Source of the DNA: Malurus cyaneus samueli
Lineage: Eukaryota > Chordata > Aves > Passeriformes > Maluridae
Assembly: GCA_009741485.1 (NCBI GenBank)
Contig: CM019215.1
Span: forward strand, 80,460,720 to 80,524,719
Length of the DNA stretch: 64,000 nt
Direction: 5' to 3'
Shown: piece after piece, positions 1 through 13,852 of the stretch
Position numbering within the stretch: position 1 is the stretch's first letter
Layout: each line of letters starts with the position of its first letter
Notes under the pieces: generated by a model
What the model was told of the DNA's origin: nothing
The model's database searches: none
Seen by the model: only the letters and a program-made list of their open reading frames with translations
Program-made: the position numbers and the translations under genes

Positions 1-3000
1 TCCTTCCTCAGACATTCAAACTCAAAGAGTTGGAGAACGCAACTCTTCAGCAGGAGGTTTTATTTATATGTCCCTAATAGGCATTTGGCTCCTTTTTGAA
101 AGTAGATATTACCCCACATGACTTGTATTTTCTTTACATTCCAGTCAGATTATATTATCTTTTATGTCACTTTATATTTTCACAGGTTTCTAAATATTAT
201 TCTCCTTTCAAACCATACCACCCTGGTTACCTTTATCCAACATGTTCTTAGAATTTTATTTTCTCCCTCTTGTGACACCTCTATGTCTGAAAGATGCAGC
301 AATAGCAAATCCTTTGAAAACATCCACCAATTAACTGTACTTATCTGTAAAATAGATTCAGTCATTTCATCTGCTTCCTAAGAATTATTTTTCAAAGCCT
401 ATTGAAATCACCTAGCTTTCTCTTTGAACTTTGCTAAACCAGTTCTTTAATGCTAAACCTATGAATTTAATTTCTCATAATGCCCCACCTCCTCTGGATA
501 CAAATTTCATGCTGATATTAAAGCTGTGTGACTCTGGGCTGCCTTGCAGATGTGTTATTTCTCAGTTTAACTTGAACTTCTCATCAGACCTGCTTCTGCT
601 TTTCCTTATGCTTGATTCTTGACCCTCAGCAGCTTCTTAAAAAGATGATTAAGAGAGCAAACAAAGAGTCAGAAATAATTTACTATAGGATTGATTCAGC
701 TTCCTCTGCTTTAAATTTTCCTACAGATATAAAGTGAAAACTCTTAAATGCTGTAACAGGAATTGCAAAACAGGAACTGAAGAGTGAATTTGGCTGTTAT
801 GGTGGATGTGACATTCAAGTCCTGCCTCTGAAAAGAATAGTGCGTAGGAAAATAAGCATTTATATATTAGCAGTTGTGGTCTCAAATAAGTTATTGGCTA
901 CTTTTCCCCTTCTTTTGCTTTGTTTCTGAACGAATGAGGAAATATTTAATTGTCCTTTCCAGTGGTTCATTCATGAATGAGACAGCATGTATATAGATTC
1001 CAGCAAGCTGAGAAAATAAGTGAGTTTTCTTAAAAAGAGTATAAGGAAGACTGTCAGGACATTTAACAATGGATAACTGCAGAAGTCAAATGAGTACATG
1101 TTCTTGTTTGGGTTACCCATGAACTGAGTGCTTTTGGAGCAGAAGTAACTTTCAGGAGAACTTCTCTGTTCATTGTGTCACCATTTGGCAAGAGACATTA
1201 AGAAAAATATTGCCATTGTTCTCTGTCTGAAGATTTTATTTACCAAGTTATGGCACATCCTACATGCTGCCTTGGCAGTGTCTACCAGATGGAAGCACCG
1301 TGGATTACCCCCTCTTGCTGTTAGCTTACTTTCCTGGGCTTCTTTGTCTCTGGGGAAAAGAATGTTCCCTGATAGAAGAAAGGAAAGGTTCAGTGTTTGG
1401 TGGTGTCTGGTTTGTTCAATCCCTCCTTCCTCTCCTTCTTCCTTTTCTTGATACATTAGGGAGGACAAAAGAGAAAATTATTGCTTTCAACACTAAGCTG
1501 TAAGAAAGATGGAAGATCCATCCAGATGTCCTGAACACTGGGGCTAAAGAGGGATTATCTACAAGAACTAATTTATTTGAGAAAACGTCAACTTGGTGCT
1601 CCTCTGGAAGAACATTATGCATCCCATCTTCTAACTGAGGCTCTAGGATCTGTTATTTGTGTCAGGGATGGGATTTGAATGGACAAATTTGTGTAACATT
1701 ACCTCTGTTTGACAAAATTAAATGGCTTTAATGGTATAGAAACTTTCATTCTTTTCCTAGCAATTTGTTTGCTGCAGCCAAAAATATGGTTTGTACTGTG
1801 TGCCCTTTTGAAAGACAAGACAAAATCTCCACAGCAGTTGCATCACTGAAGGCAAACAAGCCTGGACAATGTCCTTATGTTTTTAGATTCCTTGGCAGCC
1901 TTTATTAATTTAGAAATTATTGGGTGGATGGATGATTACAGGTACTCTACAAACCATGGGGGGAGGCAAATAAAACTATTAGTCTTTGAAGAAAATGTAT
2001 GTTACTGCAAGTTAAAACCTCTAGACTCCAGGCAGCTTGAAAAATGTTTATGTTCATATTATGGATTTATGAGTTGCTCTTTCTAATATTCATGAATGCA
2101 GAGACTCTTTGCCTTAGGCATCTTATAGTAGCAAGGCCTTGAAACTGGCAATAATTGCTTAACACTGAACAACATAATTATATATTTTTGAGCATTTTAG
2201 CAATTGATTTAAGGATATATATGTACATTTTAAAATTATGAACTTTTAAAGGAATAAAACTGCTCTTTAGTCTTTTTGCATTTGAAAGTTGGTTTGCCTC
2301 CAGACAAATCACATTGCTTTCATTTTACATGCATAGACATTTTACAAATCTTATCTTTAGTGAACCCCACGCAGTATGGGTTTAAAACTTTAATCAAACT
2401 AAAAACCACGGTCCACTGATGTTCTATAGACCTGCTGGGTTTAGAGCTGTTACAAGAAGAACTTTTCCCTTTGCATCCATAGAAAGTCAAATTAATTATC
2501 ATAGAGTGATTCCTTCGGAAGAACAGAATTGCTTGGGCTGAGTTTAAATATAAATGTGTAACTGTAATATCTGCATTAGAAGATTTTTGTTTTGTCAACT
2601 GTCATTGTCCGGTTTTCTTTGTCACTATTCTGTGGAAGATATTTAAATTTTTTTAAAACTACAAACTGAATTCATTTAGCATACAAAGACAGACATTTGT
2701 GTAAATAAAAGATAATAAAAGATTCTTCAGTATTTGGTGTGAATCTAATTTCTACCTATATATTTTTTTATGAATGGCAAATGTTCATGGAAAGCTTTTA
2801 AAATGTTTGACACTAATAGACTACATTTAAGAAGTTTTTTGTTAAGGTTTGGTCTACATTATTGGTGGTTCAGTTTGTCTTCAATAGAAAGGAGCATGAG
2901 ATAAAAAGCAGAGGTATATTGTGGTTCTGCTAGTATCTATATATTTGGGGTAGCCTATTATGCTGTATGTTAGCAAAGGAAAAAAAAGAAAGGAGAGTCC

Positions 3001-4321
3001 TATGCCATGATAATGTACCTAGTGTAGGAGTATTTAAAATACTTGAAACCATTATATACATTTTTTTTTTTAAGAGAAATAAAATATTTAGGAGTGATTT
3101 GGGAGAAAATACCTGTGTCTGTCACTTTCTGAGTCAGTTATATACAGCTGTAGGTCTCAGGAGTATTTCCTTTATTCTAAGGAGGGAGAGCTGAGAAAAA
3201 AGAATGATTCTTCAGTGCTGGGTGATGTAAGCAGGGAAGGGTTCATTTTTCTTCCTGGGTAACTTTTCAATGGCTGTAACCTCAGTAGCTCTGGAACTCG
3301 TTAATTGCTGTGCATTTTCCTGTGTCATCTGGCCCCTGCAGTCACTGAGACACAGACACCCGAAAGTGTACACAGGCACATAGTACCTGGGACTCAGAAA
3401 ACCCTCTCCATGTCTTCCATTTTTTTAATGTTTTTTTTGGAAACAGAATCTGTTCAAATATTTACAGAGGTCATCTGTAAATATTTCAGAGAAAAAAATA
3501 AAATGCAGCACAAATAACATGGTATTTTCAGTAATCAAAATACAGTATTTTAAATAACTTGAAAGAATTACAGGAGATGATAGAATATTATCTTCAAATA
3601 CTGTGCATGCTGAGAGATATGAAAATGTCCCGTTCTTAACTGCTTGGGTCTCTAAAATGTTTATTAAAGCTAGGTAATATATCTTATGTATCTCATTGCC
3701 ATCTTGATAAACACTCTGTGCTAAAGGGTTTAATAATAATGTAGATTGTAACAGCTGCTACACTCAGTGGTCTTTTCAACTTCAGATGATTTATTTGTGG
3801 AGTTTTATTTCTATAGGCTTCCAGTTAATTGCTGTGTGCGTTAATTGGGCTTCAGTATGCTCATCTTTTGATCACAGTGCAATAACAGGGAACCATTTTG
3901 GATAAATCTTGAGTGTGTCTGCATCTTGATGGATTGTGCATGTGAATTTTCCACTCCTTGGTCACACAGGATGCAGATTCAGTTATTAGGACAGTGCAAA
4001 CTGCAAGCAAGACACAGAACTTAGCAGTGCTTTGAGTAGGTCTGTGCTGTGTCGTAACCTGAGCATGACTTTAAAGAAATCAGAAAGAATGATAATTCCA
4101 TTGCCCTGCTAGTTTTAGTTATTAGTTCCCTAAGTGAAAGATGGAGCTGAGGAAAGAATGGTTTTGAAGTTAATTTGCATTCCTAGGCTGTTTCACCAGA
4201 TAATTATATGCAATCTTCAAAAATTAGATGGATCTCAGTCATATGCCTGCTTTCAAACACAGATAAAAATGGGAAATTGCTTGCACCCCTAGCTTGCAAT
4301 AATAATAAACCTCAACAAACT
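1..4321. other. Unique-looking AT-rich non-coding stretch
   Basis: I see no gene, RNA gene or recognisable repeat here. The longest open frames are under 100 codons, on both strands, with no family resemblance and no consistent codon bias, which is what chance gives in AT-rich DNA. Short homopolymers are present, for example a T-run near 3061. This is probably intronic or intergenic sequence of a bird genome; that reading is inference from the CR1 repeats elsewhere in the window. Confidence 0.6.
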
Positions 4322-5088
4322 TGAGAGGTAGGATCATGTGAGCATCAAGAAGTTCAATAAGGCCAAGTTCTACATGTGGGCCAGGGTAATCCCTAGCACA
4401 AGTACAGCCTGGTGGGAAATGGATTTACAACAGCCCTGAGGAGCAGGATTCGGGGGTCTTCGTGGACAAGCTTGACATGACCAGACAGCAAGGTGCACTT
4501 GCAGCCCAGAAAATCAAACTTATTGTGGGCTGTGTCAAAATATGCATGGCCGGCAGGTCAAGGGAGGATTTTCTGGCCTTCTACTCCATTCTCCTGATAA
4601 CTCACCTGGAGTACCACATCCAGTTCTGGGGCCCTCTATTTAAGAAGAACATGGACCTGTTGGAGTGAGTGTGGAGGAGGGCCGGGAAAATGATCAGAGC
4701 ACCTGTCCTGTGAAGACAGGCTCAAAGAGCTGAGGATGTTCAGCCTGGAGAAGAGAAAGATCCTTCTACTGCCTAATAGGGGCTTACAAGAGAGCCAGGG
4801 AAGGACTTTTTTACAGGGAATATAATGGTAGGACAAGAGGGAGTGATTTAAACTGAAAATGAGTTGGTTTAGATTACATATAAAGAAAAAAACTCTTGCC
4901 TATGAGGGTGGAGAAGCACTGGAACAGGTTGTCCAGAGAAGCTGTGGATGCCCTATCCCTGGGAGTGTTCAAGACCAGACTGGATGGGGCTTTAAGCAAT
5001 TTCATTTAGTGGAAGAAGTCCCTTCGCATGATGGGGCATTGGACTAGCTGATCTTCAACATCTCTTCCACCCAAACACTCTTATAGTC
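4322..5088 (+). mobile_element. CR1 LINE, 3' part, plus strand
   Basis: This is a 5'-truncated copy of a CR1 non-LTR retrotransposon, the dominant repeat of birds. The sequence follows the CR1 3' region in order: a 'ttcaataaggccaag' segment, then reverse-transcriptase C-terminal coding sequence with the recognisable pieces SREDFLAFYS and HLEYHIQFWGP (about 4561-4635), then 'agcctggagaagagaaagat' (about 4742), then 'aggacaagagggagtgattt' (about 4832). The last 150 bases follow the conserved tail, with 'gcactggaacaggttgtcca' near 4917 and 'ggatggggctttaagcaatt' near 4982. The frame is broken by substitutions and short deletions, so the copy is dead. The terminal short repeat typical of CR1 is decayed around 5075-5088. 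The exact 5' edge is uncertain by a few tens of bases. Confidence 0.93.
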
Positions 5089-6425
5089 ATATTAATTATT
5101 TTTCTTATTCCCTATATTAATATGTTTGTGTCCTTACCATTAAAATTACCCCTATGTAACTGAATGTTTTTGAAAAATAAAAAGGCTCAGCTATCAATGT
5201 ACTTTTGAAAATCAGAATCACCAAATGTAATAACTTTTTATGGAAGAGTAATTATAGGAAAGTTTATTAATAGCATATGGGTTTCTAAACCCATATAGGA
5301 TTCCTGCCCTGATGGTTTATATACCACAACTGGGGTTATTTTGATAATAAAAGTATCTCATTTTTTTTTTGTTAATTTATTTCTCCATTTACTCAATCTA
5401 AGTGCAACACCCGTGTCAAGGATTATTACTGTTGATTTGTGATGTCAAAGGGATTTCTTTCATTAGTTGCAAATCTGACTTTGGTTTCATTTTGTAGTCC
5501 CTTTGTAGAAAGGGGAAGCATTGGTAATTGTTAAACTTTTAGCATCTTTATTACAGAGTAGTCTCCTTTTTGCCACCTTCCAAGTGTGTTCCTTCCCCAA
5601 TCTTTTCCGTCTTTCACTCTGCTGGGGTGACCTCACATATTTAATTATTTTAGCTACCATTATTTGAATTTATTATTTCTGTTACTTTTTTGATATGTTT
5701 TTATCTGCTTTGGCAAAAGTATTTCAGTAAATATGTGCATGTACACATCAAGACACATAGCAAAAACAAAATATAAGTCTATATGGTTATATATACAACC
5801 ATTATACACGTGTATTTACATGTTAAAGTGTATATATAAAAATATGCATATTATAGAATTCATAAATGTTCATATGTTTATAAATATACATGTTTGTGCA
5901 TACACACTTGTAAATGTACATAAACAAATATACATATATATCATATATACATTTAAATATATAAAAATATCAATTCTATTAATTTTAATATTAAGGCATT
6001 GGGGTTTATCCTTTTTTCTTACACACAAATGTTTTCTCCCTTAATATATTTTATTTGAAATGCTTGTCCTTCACATATATCTAAGTGTATTGGGAAATAA
6101 CATATTCATAAAAAAGACAATACTTCCAGGATTTCTAGAGAATACATAGTTTAATCACATGTAACTTGTGCTATAGAATAACCAGAAATTTATTAATCCT
6201 TTTCAGAAAATGTACTGTTGAGGCAAATTAAATATTAAATTTATGAAGTATGAAATTTATAACCCTCAATATATGTACAGACTGGGGAGTGAGAAGCTGG
6301 AGAATAGCCTTGTGGAAACATGCAGCTCAGTGAGTATTTGAAACCATAGAAACTTTTTCCTTCCTGGAATGTTCTGTCTCCTTTTGCCTTTTTATTAGAA
6401 CATCTTTTCTCCTTTTTTTATTTAT
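5089..6425. other. Non-coding stretch with AT/AC-rich zone
   Basis: No gene is visible between the CR1 copy and the pyrimidine tract. The middle part, about 5720-5980, is a degenerate mix of TA, CA and TATG steps. The 103-codon open frame at 5733-6044 is made almost wholly of this low-complexity sequence (Tyr, Ile, Met, His and Lys rich), so I do not treat it as a gene. Confidence 0.6.
5720..5980. repeat. Degenerate AT/AC-rich low-complexity tract
   Basis: The stretch alternates purine and pyrimidine steps (catgtacacatc, tatatatacaac, acatatatatcat, and similar) without a clean repeat unit. It is best described as a decayed TA/CA microsatellite or AT-rich low-complexity DNA. Confidence 0.6.
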
Positions 6426-6618
6426 TCTTTCTTCTTTCTTTTCTTTTTTTCTTTTCTTTTCTTTTCTTTTCTTTCTTTTTTTCTTTTCTTTTCTTTTTCT
6501 TTTCTTTTTCTTTTCCTTTTCTTTTCTTTTCTTTTCTTTTCTTTTCTTTTTCTTTCTTTTCTTTCCCTTGCCTTCCCTTCCCTTCCCTTCCCTTCCCTTC
6601 CCTTCCCTTCCCTTTCCA
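6426..6618. repeat. Polypyrimidine simple repeat, (TTTTC)n then (TTCCC)n
   Basis: The plus strand is almost pure C and T for about 190 bases. The first part, about 6426-6563, is built on TTTTC and TTTC units. The last part, about 6565-6614, changes sharply to a clean TTCCC pentamer array. On the minus strand the same bases give a purine run, which creates long open frames (within 6327-6740) of only Lys, Arg, Glu and Gly; these are artefacts of the repeat. A pure homopurine/homopyrimidine tract with partial mirror symmetry can form triplex DNA in principle and tends to stall polymerases and vary in length. Confidence 0.95.
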
Positions 6619-9600
6619 TTCTTTTGTTTTTTCTTCCTGGTTAGATGCTTAAATGAGGCAATGTTTCCCCTCCCATCATGTAGCCAAAATTCTGCTGCCT
6701 GTATCTTCAGTCCCTGACACCTTCTTTTAACCTTACCCATAATTTTGGCCTTTTTTATTTCTGTCTTAGGTAACCAGCATACATAAATTCCATTTGGATA
6801 ATAAGTGTAAGAATGGAATAGAGGATGAGTCTTATTTTTATTCCATTTTTATGTATACAAATACTTACACAACCATTTTACTGAGTAAAACTTCCTTTAG
6901 ATTAATTTGCACTAGAAAAATATACTTTATAAAAGAGAAAGCCTCATTGCTTTACCTTAGAAAGGAGTCAGCAGAAGTCAAAGTGAACCCAATCAGATTC
7001 ATTTTGAGTCAGTAAGGTTCATTGTAAAAAGTAACAGTAAAAAAGGGCATCCCTTCCACTTGTTCTGGTTGGTTGTACATGCTTATATACTATTTTTTGT
7101 GAGATTAATGACACCTTCCCTGAAACCAGTAGTACCAACTGCTTTGTTGTCAGGGACCTCAAGTTTTCATAGTTACTAGATATAAGTTAGAAAAAAAATC
7201 CTAACTCAGGCACTAGATCTGTTTTACAATATCCTGTTGAGAAGACTATGACCCACAGCTGTTTATCTGTGAACCTTGGATTAGGCACATCTGTGATTCA
7301 GTGATTCATTTTGTAAAGCAATTTCTTTTTTAAATTACAGATATGGTCAAGCTGAACTCCTGCCTCATCATATGATACACAATGCATCATATAACCCACA
7401 TCATATAACACAGTGGCAGGCTGCACAGAGTGGGGCATTGTAAATGCAATGGGAAGGATCAGGAGCCTTAGACTTGCTCCATTTGTTAAGAATTTAAAAC
7501 AGCTGGAGCACAGTCCAGACAATGTTTTTGAACATCTGTTCAAAATATATTCATGGCTAATCAGTGTAATACTTAGAGCAATTACAATGAATTTTCTTCA
7601 TAAAAATATATTCTGTTTGGTCTATATGAAGCAGTCACTTTTTTTTTTTTCATTGATTGCCTCTTATCTGACATTACAAATAAAAGAAAATCAATTAACA
7701 CGTTTTATTGGTGGCTCTCACCACTTTGATAAATGTCATTATAAATGAAAAATGACTAATTGCAACCTTACATGTTGCTTGAAAAATTAACCTCATGCCC
7801 CTCATATGAAATTGAGTAAAGAAGAATTATGTGAAAACATGTTGCTGGGAATTAATCTAGCATGGGTCAAATATTTCCTCTATGAGCAATGGGAAAAAAG
7901 GCCCAATGGCTGAGCTGTTTCCATATATTACAGTTCCACCCAACAAAAGCCTTACCTCCCCCTTTAGAGCAGGTGTCAGAAATGACCTTCTCCACTCTGT
8001 GGTGTCTATACACAGTGGATTATTTCACCTATTGTTTCTGTGTTGTTCTCCTCTTTCTGTACTGTTACACCTCCCTCGAAAATGGGACACTGTTGAAACA
8101 GCACACATCACTGGGCAAAATGCCTACATGTCAACTGTGGGATATACTGAGATGATAGGAGAACTCATCTAGGATCATACTGACAGCATCAAAGTTGCTG
8201 CAGGATCACTGAGGAAATGAGGTCAGATTATTCTTGCGCACAGCCATCTACCTGAACATCAGACAAGCTGCTTCCCCTCTGAGACCATCTCATTTGCATC
8301 AGGTCTTCTCTTCATTGCCTCAAACTGAGATTGCATATGTTTTCTCCAGCTCGAATATTTTGTTTACCTCTAAAAAATACCTAAATTACTGTTTAGCATT
8401 TTTTCACTTGTCTTTTTCTATTTTTCCACTCTTCCTTTTTTTTTTTTTTTTCTTTTTTTTCCCCCATTGGAAGAAATTATTGCTTAAACTGTTCATGGTG
8501 ATTGATACAGAGTGTTTCCAAAGGCTGGAAACATATCTAGTAATTACACCCTTCAGACATGAAGATTGTATTACCTCATATTGCCTGGAATGATGTCAAT
8601 TTATCAAACTTCCTATGAGAAGTTCATCTCTGCTGTAAAGTGATCACTCCTCTCTCTGTTAGCTTGCTTTATCTAATACAGATGGTCCAGAGGGGATTTA
8701 GCCACTCTCTTTTTCAACCTCATCCTCTTTTGGATTCTACCAGACCAAAGGGGAAAAATTGAGTGTTTTGTGACTGCCTTGTTTACTTTATCATCTTTCA
8801 GTGCAGTGGAGGGAGAGAATGCATAATTTGATTTGAAAGCCCGAGACAGTTAAGCAACAGGGCTTCGACAGAGCAGCAGTAATCATGTCTGCTTACTGAA
8901 GTAAAACATGGCCTGTTTGTATTCCAGACAGAAGATTTCAATTATGCTTGTTTAAGACTAACATATTAAAAAGCATAAAGATTCATTTCCTATTAAGCAG
9001 TGCCTTGGTGAATCCTTTAATGCAAGCATCAAAGTGCACTTCCTGAATGTTTTCCTGTCTGTTTAACGCTGGCAGAAGGAAGACATCATGTTTGTAACAT
9101 TTACTCATTAACAATCAAAAAATATCCTATGAAATTATTTTTACCTTTTGGACTAGCAGCAAAGAATAATTAACTTATTAGTTAGGTGTGCAAATGTAGT
9201 GTTCTTAGACTTTTTTCCATGGTACCATTCCAGTGCTTTCATATTAGCTGACCTAAAAAGAAATGTAAATTTAGAGGGGATTTGTCTTATTCAAACCATA
9301 ATTATTCAGTGGTAATCTAGACTAGTACCACTCAAAGACTAAAATGAATCATGATTCCTTAGTAAGATCAATTTATATTTTTTTCATGTGTTTCTTTCAG
9401 TTCTCTGATAAGGACATATCTTTTTGCATGATTCCTCCCCATCATTAAGATCTATGCTCTGTCTATTGTGAAATTGATTTCCAAGTGTAGGCTGTTTGTC
9501 ATTGAAATGTGAGCCAAAACTCCAACTTTTGAACTTATTTCTCTTTGTTCTCTAGTGCTGCAAAAGTACTTAAACAGTTCTAAAAAGCCATGGTCACACA

Positions 9601-11899
9601 GCAAACAAATCAAGTTATAAGATACAAATCAAGCAACAATAAGTTCTAACTAAAAAAAATAGTTATTAGAATTTTTTAACTTTTTACAAGGCAGTTGTTG
9701 GTCAAAAGAATATGTGTAGCAAAGTCACCAGCTATACTCCCTTGACACACCTTAACCTTCAAAGAAGCAGCATAAACAGGACTGCTTCAGTGGCTCCAGA
9801 ACCTTCTATTTCCCCTTCTCAATTATGGAACCAAACTGTCTAATATTTGGAGCTCATCTATACTCAGTTGCTTTCAACATTTCACCTCAAGGAGAAACTT
9901 CCAGCTGGGAGATTAAAAAAGCCTTTTGTGACTTTATTAACTTTACTTAAAATGAAAGGTATGCTTCTTGGCTTTGTATTTTACAAAGGCATCGAGGCAC
10001 TTTAATCTTTGAGGTAGCACATCCAGGTGATTCAACTAATTAGGCAAACCCAGTGATGTACCACTGAGTAAGTCTGGCAAAATCTCCTATCCTGGATGTG
10101 CAGTCCAGAGCACTAGTGAAATAACTCAGTAAGTGCACTCATCAAAGGTCCTGCTAACAAGGAAGGAAATAGGTGCTAAATAAAATCCAAACCAGATTTA
10201 GCAACCTTTGATAACGCTTAATCTTGCAATTTTCATACAGCATTGCTTCTACTTCTATATCCTACACTCTCTGCATTTTTTATACTATCAGGCTTATGCA
10301 CTTGATGTGATTCATTTTTAAATTCATAACACTTTTTCAGGGAATAATGCAGAGAATAACTCTAGGTATTACTGAATTACTCAGAAAATTTAGGTCCTTA
10401 ATTCCAGGTTTGATTTAAGCTTATTGTTTAGCACATATATTCTCCAAACTCTTTTTTCAGAAAGCAGTGTTATAGATGTAGACTATAATCTTTGAACTGC
10501 CAGCAACAATGAACCATCTTTTTATTATATTTACATGGTCAATTACCATGGCTTCATGTCCATGGCTCTTTAGAATCTCTCTAATAACACAAGTCTACAA
10601 TGTTACCTATTGCTTCCATCCTCACTAACCACTTTAAAGACTATTCCATTATTTGATGTGCGGAGGTTTTTTTAGTATGCTTTTACTCTTTCTTTATAAT
10701 GACCTAATGGACTAGTTCAGACATCCCCAGCACAGACTGTCTCGTGTTGCCTTATGCCAGGGAGAAAACCTGCTGTTACTGTGCCTGCTGTCACTATTAG
10801 ATTACAGAGCATAAAAATCACTGTCCACTGAGGAAGATCACGTTGTCAGCACTGTCTGCCAAAGAGACACTGAACAATTTAGGTCCTATCTCCTACTGTG
10901 TTGTACTCCGGGAAGGCATTCAAGGAAAATAAAATGACTGTAGCTTGCTGTCAGGCTTAAGAATGTGTTCTGTAAAAATATGCCGTGAATAATTCTCTTC
11001 TTCAACATTTCTTTACAAATCTAAGTCTCTCAGGGAAAGATGTGTATAATTTGACAGTATTTTGCTATTGTGAAATAAGAATTTTAGCTCTATTGTCAAA
11101 TTGTGTGCATGAATATCTATTAATACATCGCTTTTTTAAGCAAGTATAGAAAAAACTCTGAGTCCTTAATCAAGGAAAAAGAATAAGCTAATACAGACTC
11201 ACATCTTTCCTGTACACAATAACTCCCTATCTACCTCAATTTGCAACTCAGATTGTTTTCTAACTTTTTACAATTACAGATGCATAGGCCTGTATTTGGA
11301 CATGATAAAGATGCTAATCTTGGGAAAAAACATACATATGCATTTTATTTTATTCCTACAGCAGGAGCCCACTCACCAGTGAGATATCTGATATCACATT
11401 CATTCATAATGTAATGAGAATTATATCTCAAATTATTTTAAAGTATACATACCTCTAACAAAGGTACAATATTTTGTTTTCTTTTTGTAGTTGCTGCTGA
11501 CATTGTTTATAATGTTTTTACAGTATGGATTGGCTTTTAGTGTGGTTGGATTGAATGCCACAGTGCATTTCAGGCTGAAGCTTTTTTAAGTCTTAAAATT
11601 CCTGAGAGAGTTTTTTAAAGGGGTGAGTGTCATTGCAAGGTAGATTTGATTCAACAATCGGAAACATGACACTGCTGTCTTGTGGGAATTCTTTTTCTTC
11701 TTCACTCCATTTTATGTCAGTTACCCATCTCCCAATTTCAGAAGTACTTAGCTCAAAAAGCAAAAATGTATCTCCACAAATAGATTCCTAATAGGCAAAA
11801 AACAGGGTGCATTCAGTTCCTTCATATTATGAGCTGATTCGTATAGGTTTGATTTTGATAAAATGTAGTAACATTATTGCTGTTTCCTTGCTTTTTCAG
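6619..11899. other. Unique-looking non-coding stretch
   Basis: No coding gene or interspersed repeat is recognised. Open frames of 60 to 119 codons occur (for example 7413-7748 and 8234-8593), but they have no recognisable domain and include homopolymer-coded Phe runs. The part at about 8790-9110 has balanced composition and no repeat character, so it is a possible conserved non-coding element, which cannot be tested from one genome. Confidence 0.55.
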
Positions 11900-12008
11900 C
11901 ATGGCGTTATTCATACTCCCTTTTCCACACGCACAGAGATGTTTATATAGCACTCTGGAATTCAGATTAGCAAGATTAAATGCAAACTCATATTTAAGAG
12001 AGTGCCAG
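11900..12008 (+). other. Candidate exon with splice-like borders (unproven)
   Basis: A pyrimidine tract ending in 'ccttgctttttcag' precedes an ATG at 11901, and 36 open codons follow up to 'tgccag|gtagga' at 12008/12009. The conceptual peptide begins MALFILPFP and ends NSYLRECQ; it resembles no family I know. The segment ends in phase 0, compatible with the candidate at 16322-16429. By rough reckoning one or two such acceptor-open-donor combinations are expected by chance in 64 kb, so this is weak evidence. A non-coding RNA exon is equally possible. Confidence 0.18.
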
Positions 12009-13811
12009 GTAGGAAATGAGGGAAATAATGTGATCCCTCTTGCACTGATGATAGCTGGTGGCAGCAGTAAAATTCAAACACAGAATTTAGAGTCCTCTCT
12101 CCATGGCAGATCCCCAAAGAGGCAGCTCAGGGCATTGAGCGATATGTATAAAACCAATTTAACAGCAGTGGTGTATAGTAGCAAGAGAGTGAGTGGAGAT
12201 TTTCAGGCTACTAGGGCAAGGGGGTGAGTAGTTGAGAAAAATACAGAAAGATATTGGCAGAGGTTGTGAAGAAGGAGTGAGAATCAGCAGACTTTTGCAA
12301 AATTTAGGAAGGAAGGAAGGATTGTTGTCCCTTTTCTTCTTGAGCATAAACTCAACATTGAGAGACTTGGAAAAGTCATTGCAGTGTGTATGTAAACATT
12401 TGTCAAGGAGAGAAAGAACTATTTTTAACAATATGGTTCTACAGTGAAAACTGCCTGGTATGATCACTTGTTTGGTACATGACATACAGAAAATCTACTA
12501 ACAGATAAATAGCTCCTGGGGAAGGAGGGAGAAGCAAGAAGGACCAGAAGGAAATCAATGAACAGACATCATTGTGGTGAAATTCTCATCGTGTAAGCTG
12601 GAAACTGGAAGCTTGAAATGGTCTTTGCACCTTGAGTCATCAATAATTTTCAAGCATCATTCTCAATAAAAGATGTGGGCCTGATGGATGGTGATGGATT
12701 GCTGATTTTTAGTCTCCTCTTGGCTGAATTGCTTGTTGGCGCTGGTATATATACAAAAAAAAAAGTGTCCTCTGCACCACCCACCCCATTTTTTTAAACC
12801 AGCAAGTATTGTAGCTTGAAGGTTTTAAATATTTTATATATAGAGTGCCTTTTTCATTAAGAGTACACTTTTATTTCTTGACATTGAGAAAATGGATCAG
12901 GATCGTCACTTTAAAAAATTTTGTTTAAATGCAGATTTTGAATGGCTGCCAGGGCTGAATAAAGAATCCCTGCAGAACAAACACTATAAAAATCAATGGT
13001 GTTCTTTCCAGGGAGGTATATTTATCTGATCATGTCTCCTTTCAATTTGCTATAGAACTTTTTATGGTTTTAAGCCTTTTTTCTTTCATAAAAACAAGAC
13101 CTTGTACCTGGTTAAACTAAAAAGATGTGTTTCACTCTGTGGGCCTTAAATAAATAACTGATCACTGTAATTAAACATACACTTCTTAAGGTTTTGGGTT
13201 TTTATTTTCCCATTTTCATTGTAAGGAGGAATTCCAAATAACCTTTAAATCTGTTCTTTAACATGTTAGTGGCAGATATATAGATATGAATAGAACCACT
13301 TGTGCATGACCTCAGATTTCTCTGTAATTCTTGCATCTTCACCTGAGGTTTTTTGAGTGAAAGAGAGCTAGTTAAATGGAGAATTAATTCTGGGTAAGGG
13401 GTTTGGTAAAATGTTTTCTACCTGTGACTCCTGACCTCTGCATCCAACCAAAAACTAATTTTATTCTGCTCCTTGTGACTGTCCATTCAAATCTTTCAGC
13501 TGAGATGCTCTTTTGACCACTTGTTAACTTTTCCCAGATTGAAAGACCTACAGTGTAACATTTTAAAGTAGCTCAACTAATTTTCAATAAAATGGGTTAA
13601 TAAACATGCATCCAAGTTCTCAGATGGTATTATCCAGCAGCAGGACAGTGAAGAGCAAAGGGCTGCATAGGAGTAGTTAATAAACTTGGTATATCTGCAG
13701 CCAAAAGGAAATATGTCAAAAAAACTCTTAGAGAGTTTATATTCATGGACTGTAGACACTGATGTTCCCAAAACTTTAAACCTCATGCATAAGGTATGTA
13801 TAAATGTCAGC

Positions 13812-13815
<4 letters not shown>

Positions 13816-13846
<31 letters not shown>
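13816..13846 (+). repeat. Poly(A) run, 31 bases
   Basis: Uninterrupted A homopolymer. I find no recognisable retroposed gene immediately upstream on the plus strand, so it may be a slippage-expanded A-run rather than a retrocopy tail. Confidence 0.95.

Positions 13847-13852
<6 letters not shown>

Noticed and set aside
5733..6044. 103-codon frame rich in Tyr, Ile and His
   Set aside because: It lies in a decayed TA/CA low-complexity tract.
6327..6740. 137-codon minus-strand frame rich in Lys, Arg, Glu and Gly
   Set aside because: It is the translation of the homopurine strand of a TTTTC/TTCCC simple repeat, with no coding signal outside the repeat.
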